Source of the DNA: Streptomyces populi
GTDB lineage: Bacteria > Actinomycetota > Actinomycetes > Streptomycetales > Streptomycetaceae
Assembly: GCF_002911015.1 (NCBI RefSeq)
Contig: NZ_KZ626841.1
Location: 124,001 to 188,000 of the forward strand
DNA: 64,000 nucleotides
Direction of reading: 5' to 3'
Positions 43,445 through 54,450 of the stretch are shown here, piece by piece. The notes under the pieces were generated by a model that saw only the letters and a list, made by a program, of their open reading frames with translations, did not search any database and was not told the DNA's origin. Both the position numbers and the translations under genes were made by a program. Positions within the stretch are counted from its first letter, which is position 1, and the number at the start of each line of letters is the position of its first letter.

Positions 43445-43503
43445 CGCCGAGTGGCCGCGGGCGTCCCGCCACCCGGTGGCGGGACGCCCGCGGCCACTCG
43501 GCG
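43445..43503 (+). terminator. 28-bp perfect hairpin
   Basis: Arms 43445-43472 and 43476-43503 are perfectly complementary over 28 bp with a CCG loop. This is the longest perfect inverted repeat in the window and the second terminator-like element after the protease. The rest of the gap up to 43787 holds an AT-rich stretch (43650-43682) with GTTCA and TGAAC arms 17 bp apart, perhaps an operator for the next gene. Confidence 0.85.
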
Positions 43504-43787
43504 TCTTCAAGCCTTGACGGATCCGAACGGCCCCCCGCCCGTTCGCGGCGCACCTTGTCCAGGTCGGGGCCCTTTTGGTGATCGGCCAACGAGGGTCCGG
43601 CGCACACGAGTTGAAGAAACTCACGTCACGGGACTTGCCACCCCGATGGTTCATTACTTAAATCAAAGCGTGAACTAAGAATGCCGGAAGGCCGGTTCAC
43701 GTTTCTCCCCTCGTAAGCGGCTGTTCCCTCAGTCGCTCAACAAGTGTGTCCACTCCGCTCGTCACCCCACCCGCATGGAGTCACGGC

Positions 43788-46334
<2,547 letters not shown>

Positions 46335-46462
46335 TCCTGGACGGCGCCTGCTGACAGGCGCATGGGTGCCGGTGCTCCACCCCGGTCCGGGGGAGCGCCG
46401 GCGCCTTCGCGCGTCCGGCGTTCAGGGCCGGGCTCCCGTCGTCGTCCGTTCGGGCCGCCCGC

Positions 46463-46810
46463 TCACACCGAGCGGGAGCGCGTCACGGTCCACGCCGTGC
46501 CGGGAGACGTGTCGAGCGGCAGGTCATGAGCCCGGGGCGGCTCCTGGTCGGGCGGCCCCGCCGGTTCCACCCCGGCGGCGTGCACGAGGAGACGACGGGC
46601 GAGTTCACGTGCCTCGGCGGGGGTGAGGGAGGCCCACACCCCGTGCTCGTCGCCCTGGTCGGGACCCACGTCCAGCGTCACGCGGCCGATCGGCCGGCCC
46701 GGTGTGGGCAGCCTCAGTTCCTTCACGAAGATCCTGCGGCCACAGGACGTCACCAGGGGCGACTCTCCCGCCCCGGCCGCTCGTGACCGCCGCTGTCCGG
46801 ACGCCGTCAT
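46463..46810 (-). CDS. Hypothetical protein (115 aa)
   Basis: The frame from MTASGQRRSRAAGAG through KELRLPTPGRPIGRVTLDVGPDQGDEHGVWASLTPAEARELARRLLVHAAGVEPAGP looks like a real small cytosolic domain: a beta-strand pair, then a helix. The start has only a weak RBS. Similar short proteins that pair a LxxxEAxxLAxxL helix with a beta hairpin are common in streptomycetes, but I cannot name the family. Confidence 0.65.
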   Translation of the reverse strand: MTASGQRRSRAAGAGESPLVTSCGRRIFVKELRLPTPGRPIGRVTLDVGPDQGDEHGVWASLTPAEARELARRLLVHAAGVEPAGPPDQEPPRAHDLPLDTSPGTAWTVTRSRSV

Positions 46811-47115
46811 CTCTCTCACGCCTTTCCACGAGCAGGACCGCCGGTGGGTCCACCGCACCGGACGGAACTCCGTGCTCCGGCATCCGCCGGGCCGTTCACG
46901 TCAGCGCCGAGTGGTCCGGGTTTGTTCCCGGCCTCCGCGCGCCGCGCGTCCCCGCGACCGGTCGCCGGGAGCCGTGCGTCGGCCCGTGCTCCTCCAACCA
47001 GGCCCGGTGTCCACGCCCTTGGCGGATGTCCACGCGGTACGCGAACGGGGAGGCCCGGTCCCGCGACCGGCCGGCGACCGGTCGGTGCCGGCCGGTCGGT
47101 GCCGGCCGGTCCGTG
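46811..47115. other. 305-bp gap with a 14-bp tandem duplication
   Basis: No gene is supported. GGTCGGTGCCGGCC is repeated head to tail at 47080-47093 and 47094-47107, just after the Ppx/GppA stop. Promoter signals for the small gene at 46810 are not obvious. Confidence 0.45.
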
Positions 47116-48069
47116 TCAGCGGTCGGTGGAACGCTTGCCGCGCAGCGCCCCGAGACGCTCCAGGAGGAGGCCCTCCCTGGTGGACCAGGGTGAGATCTCC
47201 ACGCTCGTGGCCCGGCAGGCCTCCATCAGGGCTTCCGCGACCAGCGCCCCGGCCAGGGACTGCCCGGCCCGGTGACGTGAGATGCCCGGCAGCCGGCCGC
47301 GCCCCGCGGACCCGTTCTTCGCGAGAACGCCCACCGCGGCCCGCACCTCGTCGAGGGTCAGCCGCTGCGGGGCCCGGGAGCGGTCGCGGCCCGCGGTGGT
47401 GTAGCGGGCGAGCTGGGTGAAGGTCTTGGAGCAGGCGAGCACGCGCCCGTCCCGCTCGGCGTGCGGCAGGTCGGTCACCTCGGCGAGGCGGGCGCTCAGA
47501 TGGTCGCGCACCTCGGCGAGCCGCCGCTTCGAGGACACGGCCTCGTCGAGCTTCCAGGCACGGGTGACCGTACGGGCGCCCAACGGCAGGGAATGGGACG
47601 TCCGGGGCTGCCCGGACGTCCCGGACGCGACCTCCACGGTCCCGCCGCCGATGTCGAGCACCAGCAGGGAACCGGTCCGCTCGCCCGCCCAGTGGCGCGC
47701 GGCCACATAGGCCAGACGGGCCTCCTCCTCACCGGACATCACCCGCAGTCGGGTGCCGGTGGCGCTGGCCACCTGGGCGAGGACCTCGTCGCGATTGGGC
47801 GCGTCGCGGATCACCGACGTGGCGAACGCGTACACCTCCGGCAGCGAGTCCCGGTCCTCGGCCAGCGTTTCGGCCACGGCCCGCTGCACACTGCGTACGC
47901 CCGACTTGCCCAGCCGGCCCGTGGAGTCCAGCGTCTCGTGCAACTGGAGTCGTACCTTTCGGGACAGCACCTCCTCCATGGCGACCCCGGCACGGCGCCG
48001 CGCCACGGTGAGCAGAGCACTGTGACACCCGACGTCTAGTACACCTGCCTGTCGCACTGTGTTAACCAC
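47116..48069 (-). CDS. Ppx/GppA family exopolyphosphatase-like protein
   Basis: The 317-aa protein has an actin-like fold with VLDVGCHSALLTV (phosphate 1 region), SVIRDAPNRDEVL, VMSGEEEARLAYVAARHW and LLVLDIGGGTVEVASG (phosphate 2). These are marks of exopolyphosphatase/ppGpp-pppase enzymes. The length matches the short actinobacterial type without the C-terminal HD-like domain. The GTG start at 48069 follows AAGGA. It is monocistronic. Confidence 0.9.
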   Translation of the reverse strand: MVNTVRQAGVLDVGCHSALLTVARRRAGVAMEEVLSRKVRLQLHETLDSTGRLGKSGVRSVQRAVAETLAEDRDSLPEVYAFATSVIRDAPNRDEVLAQVASATGTRLRVMSGEEEARLAYVAARHWAGERTGSLLVLDIGGGTVEVASGTSGQPRTSHSLPLGARTVTRAWKLDEAVSSKRRLAEVRDHLSARLAEVTDLPHAERDGRVLACSKTFTQLARYTTAGRDRSRAPQRLTLDEVRAAVGVLAKNGSAGRGRLPGISRHRAGQSLAGALVAEALMEACRATSVEISPWSTREGLLLERLGALRGKRSTDR

Positions 48070-48258
48070 CCGTTTCCTTGTCGAAGGCGACCCACGAACT
48101 CACCATTGTCCCGCAATGCGGCCAGGGTGACGCGACACGATTTCGTTTCGGCTCGTCAGGCACCTTTCAGGGCGTCAAAATGGCGCCGGGCGGCGGCTGG
48201 AGGGGACTTCGGGAGCGCCGCCGTGTGTCTGCGGTCACACCGGTGGCGGGGGCGGGCG

Positions 48259-48744
48259 TCAGGTGCCGGAGGGGCTCATGTCGGTGTCCGGCGTGTCGGC
48301 CAGTGCCACCACGGCGGTGATCCGTTTGCCGACGGGTTCCCGGTGCACCTCGAAGGCGTGGCACACGGCCATGACGATCTCCAGCCCGTGCTGGCCGACG
48401 CGGCCCGCGTCGGCGGCGCGCGCCACCGGAAGGGCCGGGTCGGAATCCCACACGGTCGCCCTGACGGAGCCCCCGTCCACCTCCAGGGTCAACAGGCACG
48501 GTCCGCCCGCGTACTTGACCGCGTTGGTCACCAGTTCGCTGACGACCAACGGGACCGTGCCCATCACCCGTCCGGAGACGGGCAGCCCGGCGACCGCCTG
48601 CACCCGCGTCAGGAATTCGCGGGTGAACGCCCGCGCCCGGGCGATGCACGCGGAGTCGCCGTCGTACGCGACGGAGGCCTCGATCAGCGCACCCCGCCGC
48701 CCCCGCTGTCCCTGCTGTTCCGCTTCGCTCACCGGCTGGCCCAT
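48259..48744 (-). CDS. ATP-binding anti-sigma-factor-like protein (RsbW/HATPase)
   Basis: The 161-aa protein has ARAFTREFLTRV, the N-box VVSELVTNAVKYAGGP, a G1-like VWDSDPALP and GQHGLEIVMAVC. This is the small Streptomyces HATPase_c family that binds sigma or anti-anti-sigma partners. There is no partner gene nearby, so targets are unknown. Confidence 0.9.
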   Translation of the reverse strand: MGQPVSEAEQQGQRGRRGALIEASVAYDGDSACIARARAFTREFLTRVQAVAGLPVSGRVMGTVPLVVSELVTNAVKYAGGPCLLTLEVDGGSVRATVWDSDPALPVARAADAGRVGQHGLEIVMAVCHAFEVHREPVGKRITAVVALADTPDTDMSPSGT

Positions 48745-48856
48745 ACGATCCGTCCTGCGTCCACCTCTTCGACGTTCGCCGTCTGCCCCGGAAATCCGGC
48801 TTCACTCCATCCGGCCGCGCGGTCGTCGAAGGCCGCCGCACCGGGGCCCGGCGGGG

Positions 48857-49285
48857 TCAGCCGTCGGCGACCGTCACGGTGACGGGGGTGCCGGCCTCGA
48901 TCGTGCGGCTGACCGTGCAGAGCCGGTCGTGCGAGGTCTTCACGGCACGGGGGAGGATGGCACGGGCGCGGTCGCCGGGTTCGCCGTCCGGGAACGCCAC
49001 GGAGAAGGTGACCGCGAGGTCGGTCATCCGGTTCCCGTGCTCGTCGCTGATCTTGTCGCCGGTCACCGTCAGGGTGAACCGCGTGGGCTCCGCGTGGCGG
49101 CCAGTCGCGACGTCGACATCGGCCGCGGTGCAGCCCCCGATGGCGGCGAGCAGCAGCTCGACCGGGGTGAACTCGTCCTCCCCGGTCGTCCCGAAGGCGA
49201 TCGTCCCGCCGCGCGCGTTCGTCGCGGTGAAGTGCCCGGTGCCGGTCCGTTCGACGGTGACGCGGCGCAGGTTGTCGTCAGTCAT
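48857..49285 (-). CDS. OsmC family peroxide-reductase-like protein
   Basis: The 142-aa protein has FTPVELLLAAIGGCTAADVD with the first reactive Cys and HDRLCTVSRTIEAG with the second, as in OsmC/Ohr thiol peroxidases. It should detoxify organic hydroperoxides in the cytosol. It is divergent from the TetR gene at 49461; the operator-like motif at 49406 could affect both. Confidence 0.9.
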   Translation of the reverse strand: MTDDNLRRVTVERTGTGHFTATNARGGTIAFGTTGEDEFTPVELLLAAIGGCTAADVDVATGRHAEPTRFTLTVTGDKISDEHGNRMTDLAVTFSVAFPDGEPGDRARAILPRAVKTSHDRLCTVSRTIEAGTPVTVTVADG

Positions 49286-49405
49286 ACCGCCGACCCTAAT
49301 GTCGTACCGCGTCGCCCGCCTCGGCGGCGCCCTCGGTTCGGTCGGGGGAGGCGAGTGGTGCCGCGGTACCGGTCGGCCACGTCTCTCGGACGACCTTCAC
49401 CCGCC

Positions 49406-49429
49406 AAAATGGCAGGGCTGACAATTGAC
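49406..49429. promoter_or_regulatory. Operator-like motif, copy 1 (upstream of TetR gene)
   Basis: A 24-bp sequence beginning AAAATGGCAG and ending TGACAATTGAC matches 22 of 24 bases of the sequence at 50955-50978 upstream of the MMPL gene. Two copies before genes of one locus suggest a shared TetR site. Confidence 0.7.
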
Positions 49430-49460
49430 AGACCCGGCGCGTGGTGGTGAGGGTGGCCCC

Positions 49461-50081
49461 ATGCCAGAGAGAACCGAGAAGCCAGGGCTGCGCGAGCGGA
49501 AGAAGGAGGAGACCCGGCGCGGACTGCGCGAGGCCGCCGGCCGGCTCTTCGCCGAACACGGTTTCGCGCAGACGACGGTGGCCGACATCGCCGCGGAGGC
49601 GAACGTGTCGGAGCGGACCTTCTTCCGCTACTTCGACAGCAAGGAAGCGCTGCTCCTCCCGGACGGGATCGAGCTCTTCGCCCGCATAGAGGAAGCCTTC
49701 CTGGCCCGGCCGGACGGCGACACACCGCTCGAAGCGGCCTGCGGCGCCATCACGGACGCGGTCTTCTACTTCGCCACCAGCAGCCTGACCGCGCTCGCCC
49801 ATCCGCTCGGCGAGATCCGCGAACAGGCGCGCGAGGGCCTGTCCCGGCAGTTCCAGCAGTTCGAGGCGCGCCTGACCGCGCTGGTCCTGGAGCGCCTTCC
49901 GGAGACGGAGCCGGACGCCGACCTGCGGGCCGCCGTGATCGCCAACTGCGCGCTGGGAGCCGCGCGCGCCGTCCTGCGGACCCTGCGCGACCGCCGTACG
50001 GCCGGAGTGCCGGTGGAGCCCGACCGTCTGCTCCCGCAGGCGTTCACCTTCCTGACCATGATCGGAGCCACCCCCTCGTGA
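49461..50081 (+). CDS. TetR/AcrR family transcriptional regulator
   Basis: The 206-aa protein has RRGLREAAGRLFAEHGFAQTTVADIAAEANVSERTFFRYFDSKEALLL, the TetR DNA-binding domain at residues 15-62. It overlaps the DUF2993 gene by 4 bp (GTGA) and lies upstream of the MMPL exporter. The shared 24-bp motif makes autoregulation and control of the exporter likely. Confidence 0.93.
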   Translation: MPERTEKPGLRERKKEETRRGLREAAGRLFAEHGFAQTTVADIAAEANVSERTFFRYFDSKEALLLPDGIELFARIEEAFLARPDGDTPLEAACGAITDAVFYFATSSLTALAHPLGEIREQAREGLSRQFQQFEARLTALVLERLPETEPDADLRAAVIANCALGAARAVLRTLRDRRTAGVPVEPDRLLPQAFTFLTMIGATPS

Positions 50082-50839
50082 ACCGTCGCCGTCGTTACTC
50101 CGTCACCGCCGTATGTCTGACCGCCGTGGTCGCGGCGGCCGTGACCACCGACCTCGTCGTGGAGCACAAGGTGCGGGGCCGGGTCGCGGAGACCGCCGCG
50201 TGCCGTCTCGGCGCGACCAAGGGGGTGCGGGTGGACCTCGACGACACCCTGGCCGGACTCAGGGCGCTCACCGGCACGGTCGGGGCCGTCCACGTCAGTG
50301 CCGAGGGGGTGCGCCGCGAGGGCACCGAGATGGACGTCGACGCGCACCTGCGCGACGTGTCGACCGGCGGCGCCACCTCGGGCGGGACCGCCACCGCCAC
50401 CGTCGCCTACGACGCGCTGGACCGGAGCGTCGGTGTGCGGGGCGGCGCCGACGGGCTGAGGACGGGTACGGACGGCACCCGTCTCACCCTCACGGGCACG
50501 GCGGGTACGACAGGTCTGCCCGTCACGGTGGCCACCACCCTGTCCACCACGTCCCACAGCCTCACCATCACCCCCGCGAGCGTCCTGGTCCTCGGCCGCG
50601 AAGTCCCGGTGTCGCAGCTCTCCGCCCTGCCGGGCGCCGGGGGGCTCGCCGCCGAGCTCGAGCCGCGCACCATCCGGATCAGGGAGCTGCCCCGGGGCAC
50701 CGCGCTCGTCGGCGCCCACGCCGAAGGCGCCGGTCTCGTCCTGGACTTCACCGTGGCACCCACCGGTGCGCGGCAGGCGGCGCGGACGGCGAGCGAGGCG
50801 TCCGCGTGCGTGTCGGGGAAGGGGCGGGCCGAGAGCTGA
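50078..50839 (+). CDS. DUF2993 (LmeA-like) exported protein
   Basis: The 253-aa protein has a signal/anchor (YSVTAVCLTAVVAAAVTTDLVVEHKV) and then the DUF2993 pattern (RVAETAACRLGATKGVRVDLDD, GTVGAVHVSAEGVRREG, GLPVTVATTLSTTSHSLTITPASVLVLGREV). Members such as mycobacterial LmeA act in envelope lipoglycan maturation. It is translationally coupled to the TetR gene and followed by the MMPL exporter, consistent with an envelope-lipid role. Confidence 0.85.
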   Translation: MNRRRRYSVTAVCLTAVVAAAVTTDLVVEHKVRGRVAETAACRLGATKGVRVDLDDTLAGLRALTGTVGAVHVSAEGVRREGTEMDVDAHLRDVSTGGATSGGTATATVAYDALDRSVGVRGGADGLRTGTDGTRLTLTGTAGTTGLPVTVATTLSTTSHSLTITPASVLVLGREVPVSQLSALPGAGGLAAELEPRTIRIRELPRGTALVGAHAEGAGLVLDFTVAPTGARQAARTASEASACVSGKGRAES

Positions 50840-50954
50840 CTCCGCCGCGCCGGGCCTCGGCCGCTCGTCCGCGAGGCCCGGCGCGCCGCCGCCCGTCCGG
50901 GAGGCGGCGCCCCGTCCGCGCTCCGTGTGTCCGGGGGGCGCGGGGCGTCGATAA

Positions 50955-51003
50955 AAAATGGCAGAGATGACAATTGACGGTGCTGTCATCTTCCCGGTTA
51001 AGT
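50955..51003 (+). promoter_or_regulatory. MMPL promoter with operator-like motif, copy 2
   Basis: The shared 24-bp motif occupies 50955-50978. TTGACG (50974-50979) and TTAAGT (50998-51003), 18 bp apart, form a good promoter. The inverted repeat AGATGACA/TGTCATCT (50965-50972 and 50984-50991) overlaps the -35 box, so a bound repressor would block the polymerase. Confidence 0.7.
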
Positions 51004-51036
51004 TGTGGCAGCCCTGTCACTTCTTCTGGAGGCGCG

Positions 51037-53217
51037 GTGTCCCTTCCCCCTGCCCAGCTGTCCCCGGCTCCGCTTCCCGTCGTGCCCCGGCCGTCCGTCC
51101 TGCACCGCACGGGTGCCTTCTGCGCGCGGCACGCCGTGTGGGTGGTCGCCGCCTGGCTGGTGGTGCTGGCGGCCGCGTTCGCGGGCCGGCACGCGGTCGG
51201 CGCGAGCTTCGGCGACGAGGTCACCCTCCCCGGCAGCCAGGCGGGCATCGGTGCCGACCTGCTGGCGAAGTCCGACCCGGCGGCGGGCGCGCCCGGCGGA
51301 AAGGTGGTCTTCCATGTCGGCTCGGGCAAGGTGTCCGACCGCGCGGAGGGCCTGGAGTCGACGCTCGGGCGGCTGAGGGACCTGCCCCACGTCACCGCCG
51401 TCGCCGCGTTGGTGACCGGCACCGACGGCGCGACCGCGTACACCGCCGTGTCCTTCGACCGGAAGCTCAAGTCCCTCGGCCACGGTTACACCGAGCGGCT
51501 CGACGCGGCGACGGCTCCCGCCAGGGACGCCGGGATCGGCGTCGGCTACGGAGGCGACCTGCACGACATCGTGCGCGCCCCCGCCGACGACGCCACCGCC
51601 GAGGCCATCGGCGTCGGCGCCGCCCTGATCGTGCTGCTGCTCGCCTTCGGCAGCGTCGCCGCCGCCCTGATGCCCCTGGTCACCGCCCTGATCGGGGTCG
51701 GTGTCGGCCTCGGCGTGGTCGGCATCGTGGCCGGCACGCTCACCTTCGCCACCTCTGCGCCCACCCTGGCCACGATGATCGGGCTCGGCGTCGGCATCGA
51801 CTACGCGCTCTTCCTGATCACGCGGTTCCGCCAGTACCTGATCGACGGGGACGATCCGCCGACGGCGGTCGGCCGTACGGCCGCCGTCAGCGGCAAGGCG
51901 GTTCTGGTCGCCGCCGGCACGGTGGCCGTGGCCCTGCTCAGCCTGTACGCCTGCGGTCTGACCATGATCGGGCGGCTGGGTCTTGCCGCCACGGTCGCGG
52001 TGGTCGTGACGGCGGCCGCGGCGCTCACCCTGGTGCCGGCGGCCATGGGGCTCGTGGGCCGCCGGATCGACGTCCTCCGTGTCCGCCGCAGGCCGGTCGC
52101 CGAGAGCTCCGGCGACCACGACGGGTGGCGCCGCTACGCGCGCCTGGTCGCCCGGCATCCGTGGAGGTTCTTCACCGCCGGACTCGCCGTCGTCGCCCTC
52201 TGCGCGACACCGCTGTTCTCGATGCGCCTCGGGCACATCGACGACGGCGCGGACCCGGCGGGCAGCACCACCCGCGACGCCTACGACTGGATCGCCGACG
52301 CCGACGGTCCCGGCTTCGGGCCGGGTGCCAACGGCCCCTTCACCCTCGTCGTCGACCTCACCCGCGCGAGCGTGTCCGCCGACCGGGTCGCGGGCCTGGT
52401 CGCCGACGGTCTGGCGGGGACGGACGGCGTCGCCCGTGTCACGCCCCCGCGCACCAGCCCGGACGGCAGGATCCTCGTCACCACCGTCGTCCCCGCCACC
52501 GGCCCCCAATCGGCCGCAACGGACGCCCTGTTCGCCACGCTCACCGGTACCGCCGTGCCCGGCATCCTCGAAGGCACCGGTGCGACCGGGCACTTGACCG
52601 GCAGCACCGCGGGCCAGCTCGAATTCCGCGACACCGTCACCGAACGCCTGCCCCTGATCGTCGGCATCGTGCTGGTCGCCGCGTTCCTGCTGCTGACGGC
52701 CGTCTTCCGCAGTGTGGTGATCCCGCTCAAGGCGGTCGTCCTCAACCTGCTCACGACGGGCGCGTCGTACGGCGTCCTGGTCGCCGTCTTCCAGTGGGGT
52801 TGGGGCGACGGCCCGCTCGGCCTGGGCGAGCCCGTGCCGATCGAGTCCTACGTCCCGATGATGATGTTCGCCATCGTCTTCGGTCTGTCGATGGACTACG
52901 AGATCTTCCTGCTCTCGCGCATCGCCGAGGAGTGGCACGCGACCGGTGACAACGAGCGGTCGGTCGGCACCGGTCTCTCGCTCACCGGGCGGGTGATCAC
53001 CTGTGCCGCGCTCATCATGACGGCCGTGTTCCTGTCCTTCACCGGCTCCCCGGCCGTCGTGGTGAAGATGCTCGCTCTCGGCCTCGCCGTCAGTGTCGTC
53101 CTCGACGCCACCGTCGTACGCCTCGTCCTGGTGCCGTCCCTCATGTTCCTGATGGGGCGGGCCAATTGGTGGCTGCCGGGATGGCTGGACCGCCGGCTGC
53201 CGCGTTGGACCGTCTGA
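51037..53217 (+). CDS. MMPL family membrane transporter
   Basis: The 726-aa protein has the RND/MMPL layout: one membrane helix (WVVAAWLVVLAAAFAG), a large outer loop, five helices (with LGVGIDYALFLITRFR), a second TM and loop, and five more helices (IVFGLSMDYEIFLLSRIAEEW). It likely exports a lipid or drug. The GTG at 51037 follows GGAGG by 4-5 nt. Regulation by the upstream TetR is likely from the shared motif. Confidence 0.93.
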   Translation: MSLPPAQLSPAPLPVVPRPSVLHRTGAFCARHAVWVVAAWLVVLAAAFAGRHAVGASFGDEVTLPGSQAGIGADLLAKSDPAAGAPGGKVVFHVGSGKVSDRAEGLESTLGRLRDLPHVTAVAALVTGTDGATAYTAVSFDRKLKSLGHGYTERLDAATAPARDAGIGVGYGGDLHDIVRAPADDATAEAIGVGAALIVLLLAFGSVAAALMPLVTALIGVGVGLGVVGIVAGTLTFATSAPTLATMIGLGVGIDYALFLITRFRQYLIDGDDPPTAVGRTAAVSGKAVLVAAGTVAVALLSLYACGLTMIGRLGLAATVAVVVTAAAALTLVPAAMGLVGRRIDVLRVRRRPVAESSGDHDGWRRYARLVARHPWRFFTAGLAVVALCATPLFSMRLGHIDDGADPAGSTTRDAYDWIADADGPGFGPGANGPFTLVVDLTRASVSADRVAGLVADGLAGTDGVARVTPPRTSPDGRILVTTVVPATGPQSAATDALFATLTGTAVPGILEGTGATGHLTGSTAGQLEFRDTVTERLPLIVGIVLVAAFLLLTAVFRSVVIPLKAVVLNLLTTGASYGVLVAVFQWGWGDGPLGLGEPVPIESYVPMMMFAIVFGLSMDYEIFLLSRIAEEWHATGDNERSVGTGLSLTGRVITCAALIMTAVFLSFTGSPAVVVKMLALGLAVSVVLDATVVRLVLVPSLMFLMGRANWWLPGWLDRRLPRWTV

Positions 53218-53259
53218 TGCCGGGGGACCCGGGGCGCGGCTGCCGGCCGGGGACGCGGC

Positions 53260-53456
53260 GGGCCCCGCTCGACGCCGGAGCCGCTGAGGGCGTGCTCGAG
53301 GGCGGTCTCGATCCGGAGGACGTCCTGCTGCGGCTCGGCGCGCTGTGGAGGATCGCCCCGGCGTGGGGGGAGAGGTCCGTGCGGCGCGCGTCCTCGGCCC
53401 GATCGTCGACGGTTTCCGGCGGCCGCGTCCCGGACCGGCGGTCTGACGGATCCGGC
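53260..53456 (+). pseudogene. Decayed TetR regulator C-terminus
   Basis: One frame reads LDAGAAEGVLEGGLDPEDVLLRLGALWRIAP, the end-domain of TetR/AcrR regulators. After the G-run near 53366 the match continues in another frame as VRAARVLGPIVDGFRR and stops at 53454-53456. So a frameshift splits it, and no helix-turn-helix half is found upstream, where the MMPL gene ends. I read it as a truncated, frameshifted remnant. Confidence 0.5.
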
Positions 53457-53559
53457 GGGGAAGCGCCGATGTCGGACCCCGCCATCGCGGTCGTTATCAT
53501 CCAGTAGAGACGCTTTGTCGATATTTATTTGATGTGTGGCTTTCATTCCGGAGTGGTGG

Positions 53560-54393
53560 ATGTTCCGCAAGCCGTCGACGGGTGACGGCGACGAGCTGCT
53601 CGCCAGGCTCGGATCGCTGACCGCCCAGGCGCGTGAACGCGCGCAGTTCCAGCGCTCGCAGGTCGAACTGGCCATCGCGCTGCAACGCGGCATGCTTCCG
53701 GGAGACCTGCCCTCCGCCCCGGGGTTCGACGTCGCCGTCGAGTACGCGCCCGCCTGCCACGGCCTCAACGTGGGCGGGGACTGGTACGACGCCTTCGAAC
53801 TGCCCGACGGGCGCATCGGCCTGTCCATAGGCGACGTGCAGGGCCACAACATCGAGGCCGCCGCGTTCATGGGGCAGGTCAGGGTCGGCCTGCGGGCCCT
53901 CGCCTCCGTCACCGGCGACCCCGGGGAGCTCCTCGAGCGGACCAACGACCTCATCCTCTCCATCGGCTCCGACCTCTTCGCCACCTGCACCTTCATGAGG
54001 CTCGACCCGGTCACCGGCGTGCTGGAGAGCGCGCGGGCCGGGCACATACCCTGCGTCTGGGCCACGGCGGACGGGAAGTCCGGCGTCACCGATGACGAGG
54101 GCGGGCCACCGCTCGGCATCGGGGCCGGGACGCGGTACCCGGTGACCCGGCACCGGCTCACCACCGGCGGAGTCTTCGTCCTGCTGACCGACGGCGTCGT
54201 CGAGGGCCCGGCGATGGACGTGGACGACGGGCTCGACCAGGTCGTACGCCTCGCCGGAGTCGCCGTCGGCGCGGGCCTGTCGGCCGGTTCGCTGGCCGCG
54301 GCGGTGATCAAGGGCGCCGAGGGGGTGGGACACGAGGACGACGCGGCCGTGCTCGTGGTCCGCCACGGCGCGCCCGCCGTCCCGTTCCGGTGA
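53560..54393 (+). CDS. PP2C/SpoIIE-type serine phosphatase
   Basis: The 277-aa protein opens with a short helical part (ELLARLGSLTAQARERAQFQRSQVELAIALQRGMLP), then a SpoIIE domain: GGDWYDAFELPDGRIGLSIGDVQGHNIEAA (metal-binding Asp residues), ARAGHIPCVW, FVLLTDGVVEGP, HEDDAAVLVVR. It would dephosphorylate an anti-anti-sigma factor. No sensor domain is present. The ATG at 53560 follows GGAG by 6 nt; 53536 is an alternative GTG. AT-rich DNA at 53515-53540 probably is its promoter. Confidence 0.92.
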   Translation: MFRKPSTGDGDELLARLGSLTAQARERAQFQRSQVELAIALQRGMLPGDLPSAPGFDVAVEYAPACHGLNVGGDWYDAFELPDGRIGLSIGDVQGHNIEAAAFMGQVRVGLRALASVTGDPGELLERTNDLILSIGSDLFATCTFMRLDPVTGVLESARAGHIPCVWATADGKSGVTDDEGGPPLGIGAGTRYPVTRHRLTTGGVFVLLTDGVVEGPAMDVDDGLDQVVRLAGVAVGAGLSAGSLAAAVIKGAEGVGHEDDAAVLVVRHGAPAVPFR

Positions 54394-54450
54394 GGCGGCC
54401 GACGCCGTTCGCGGCGCGGGGGCGCTCGCCTCGCCGACAGGGCTCCGGCG

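Noticed and set aside
41142..43607. 821-aa minus-strand frame opposite the M4 protease
   Set aside because: Shadow frame; the plus strand carries the full catalytic motif set.
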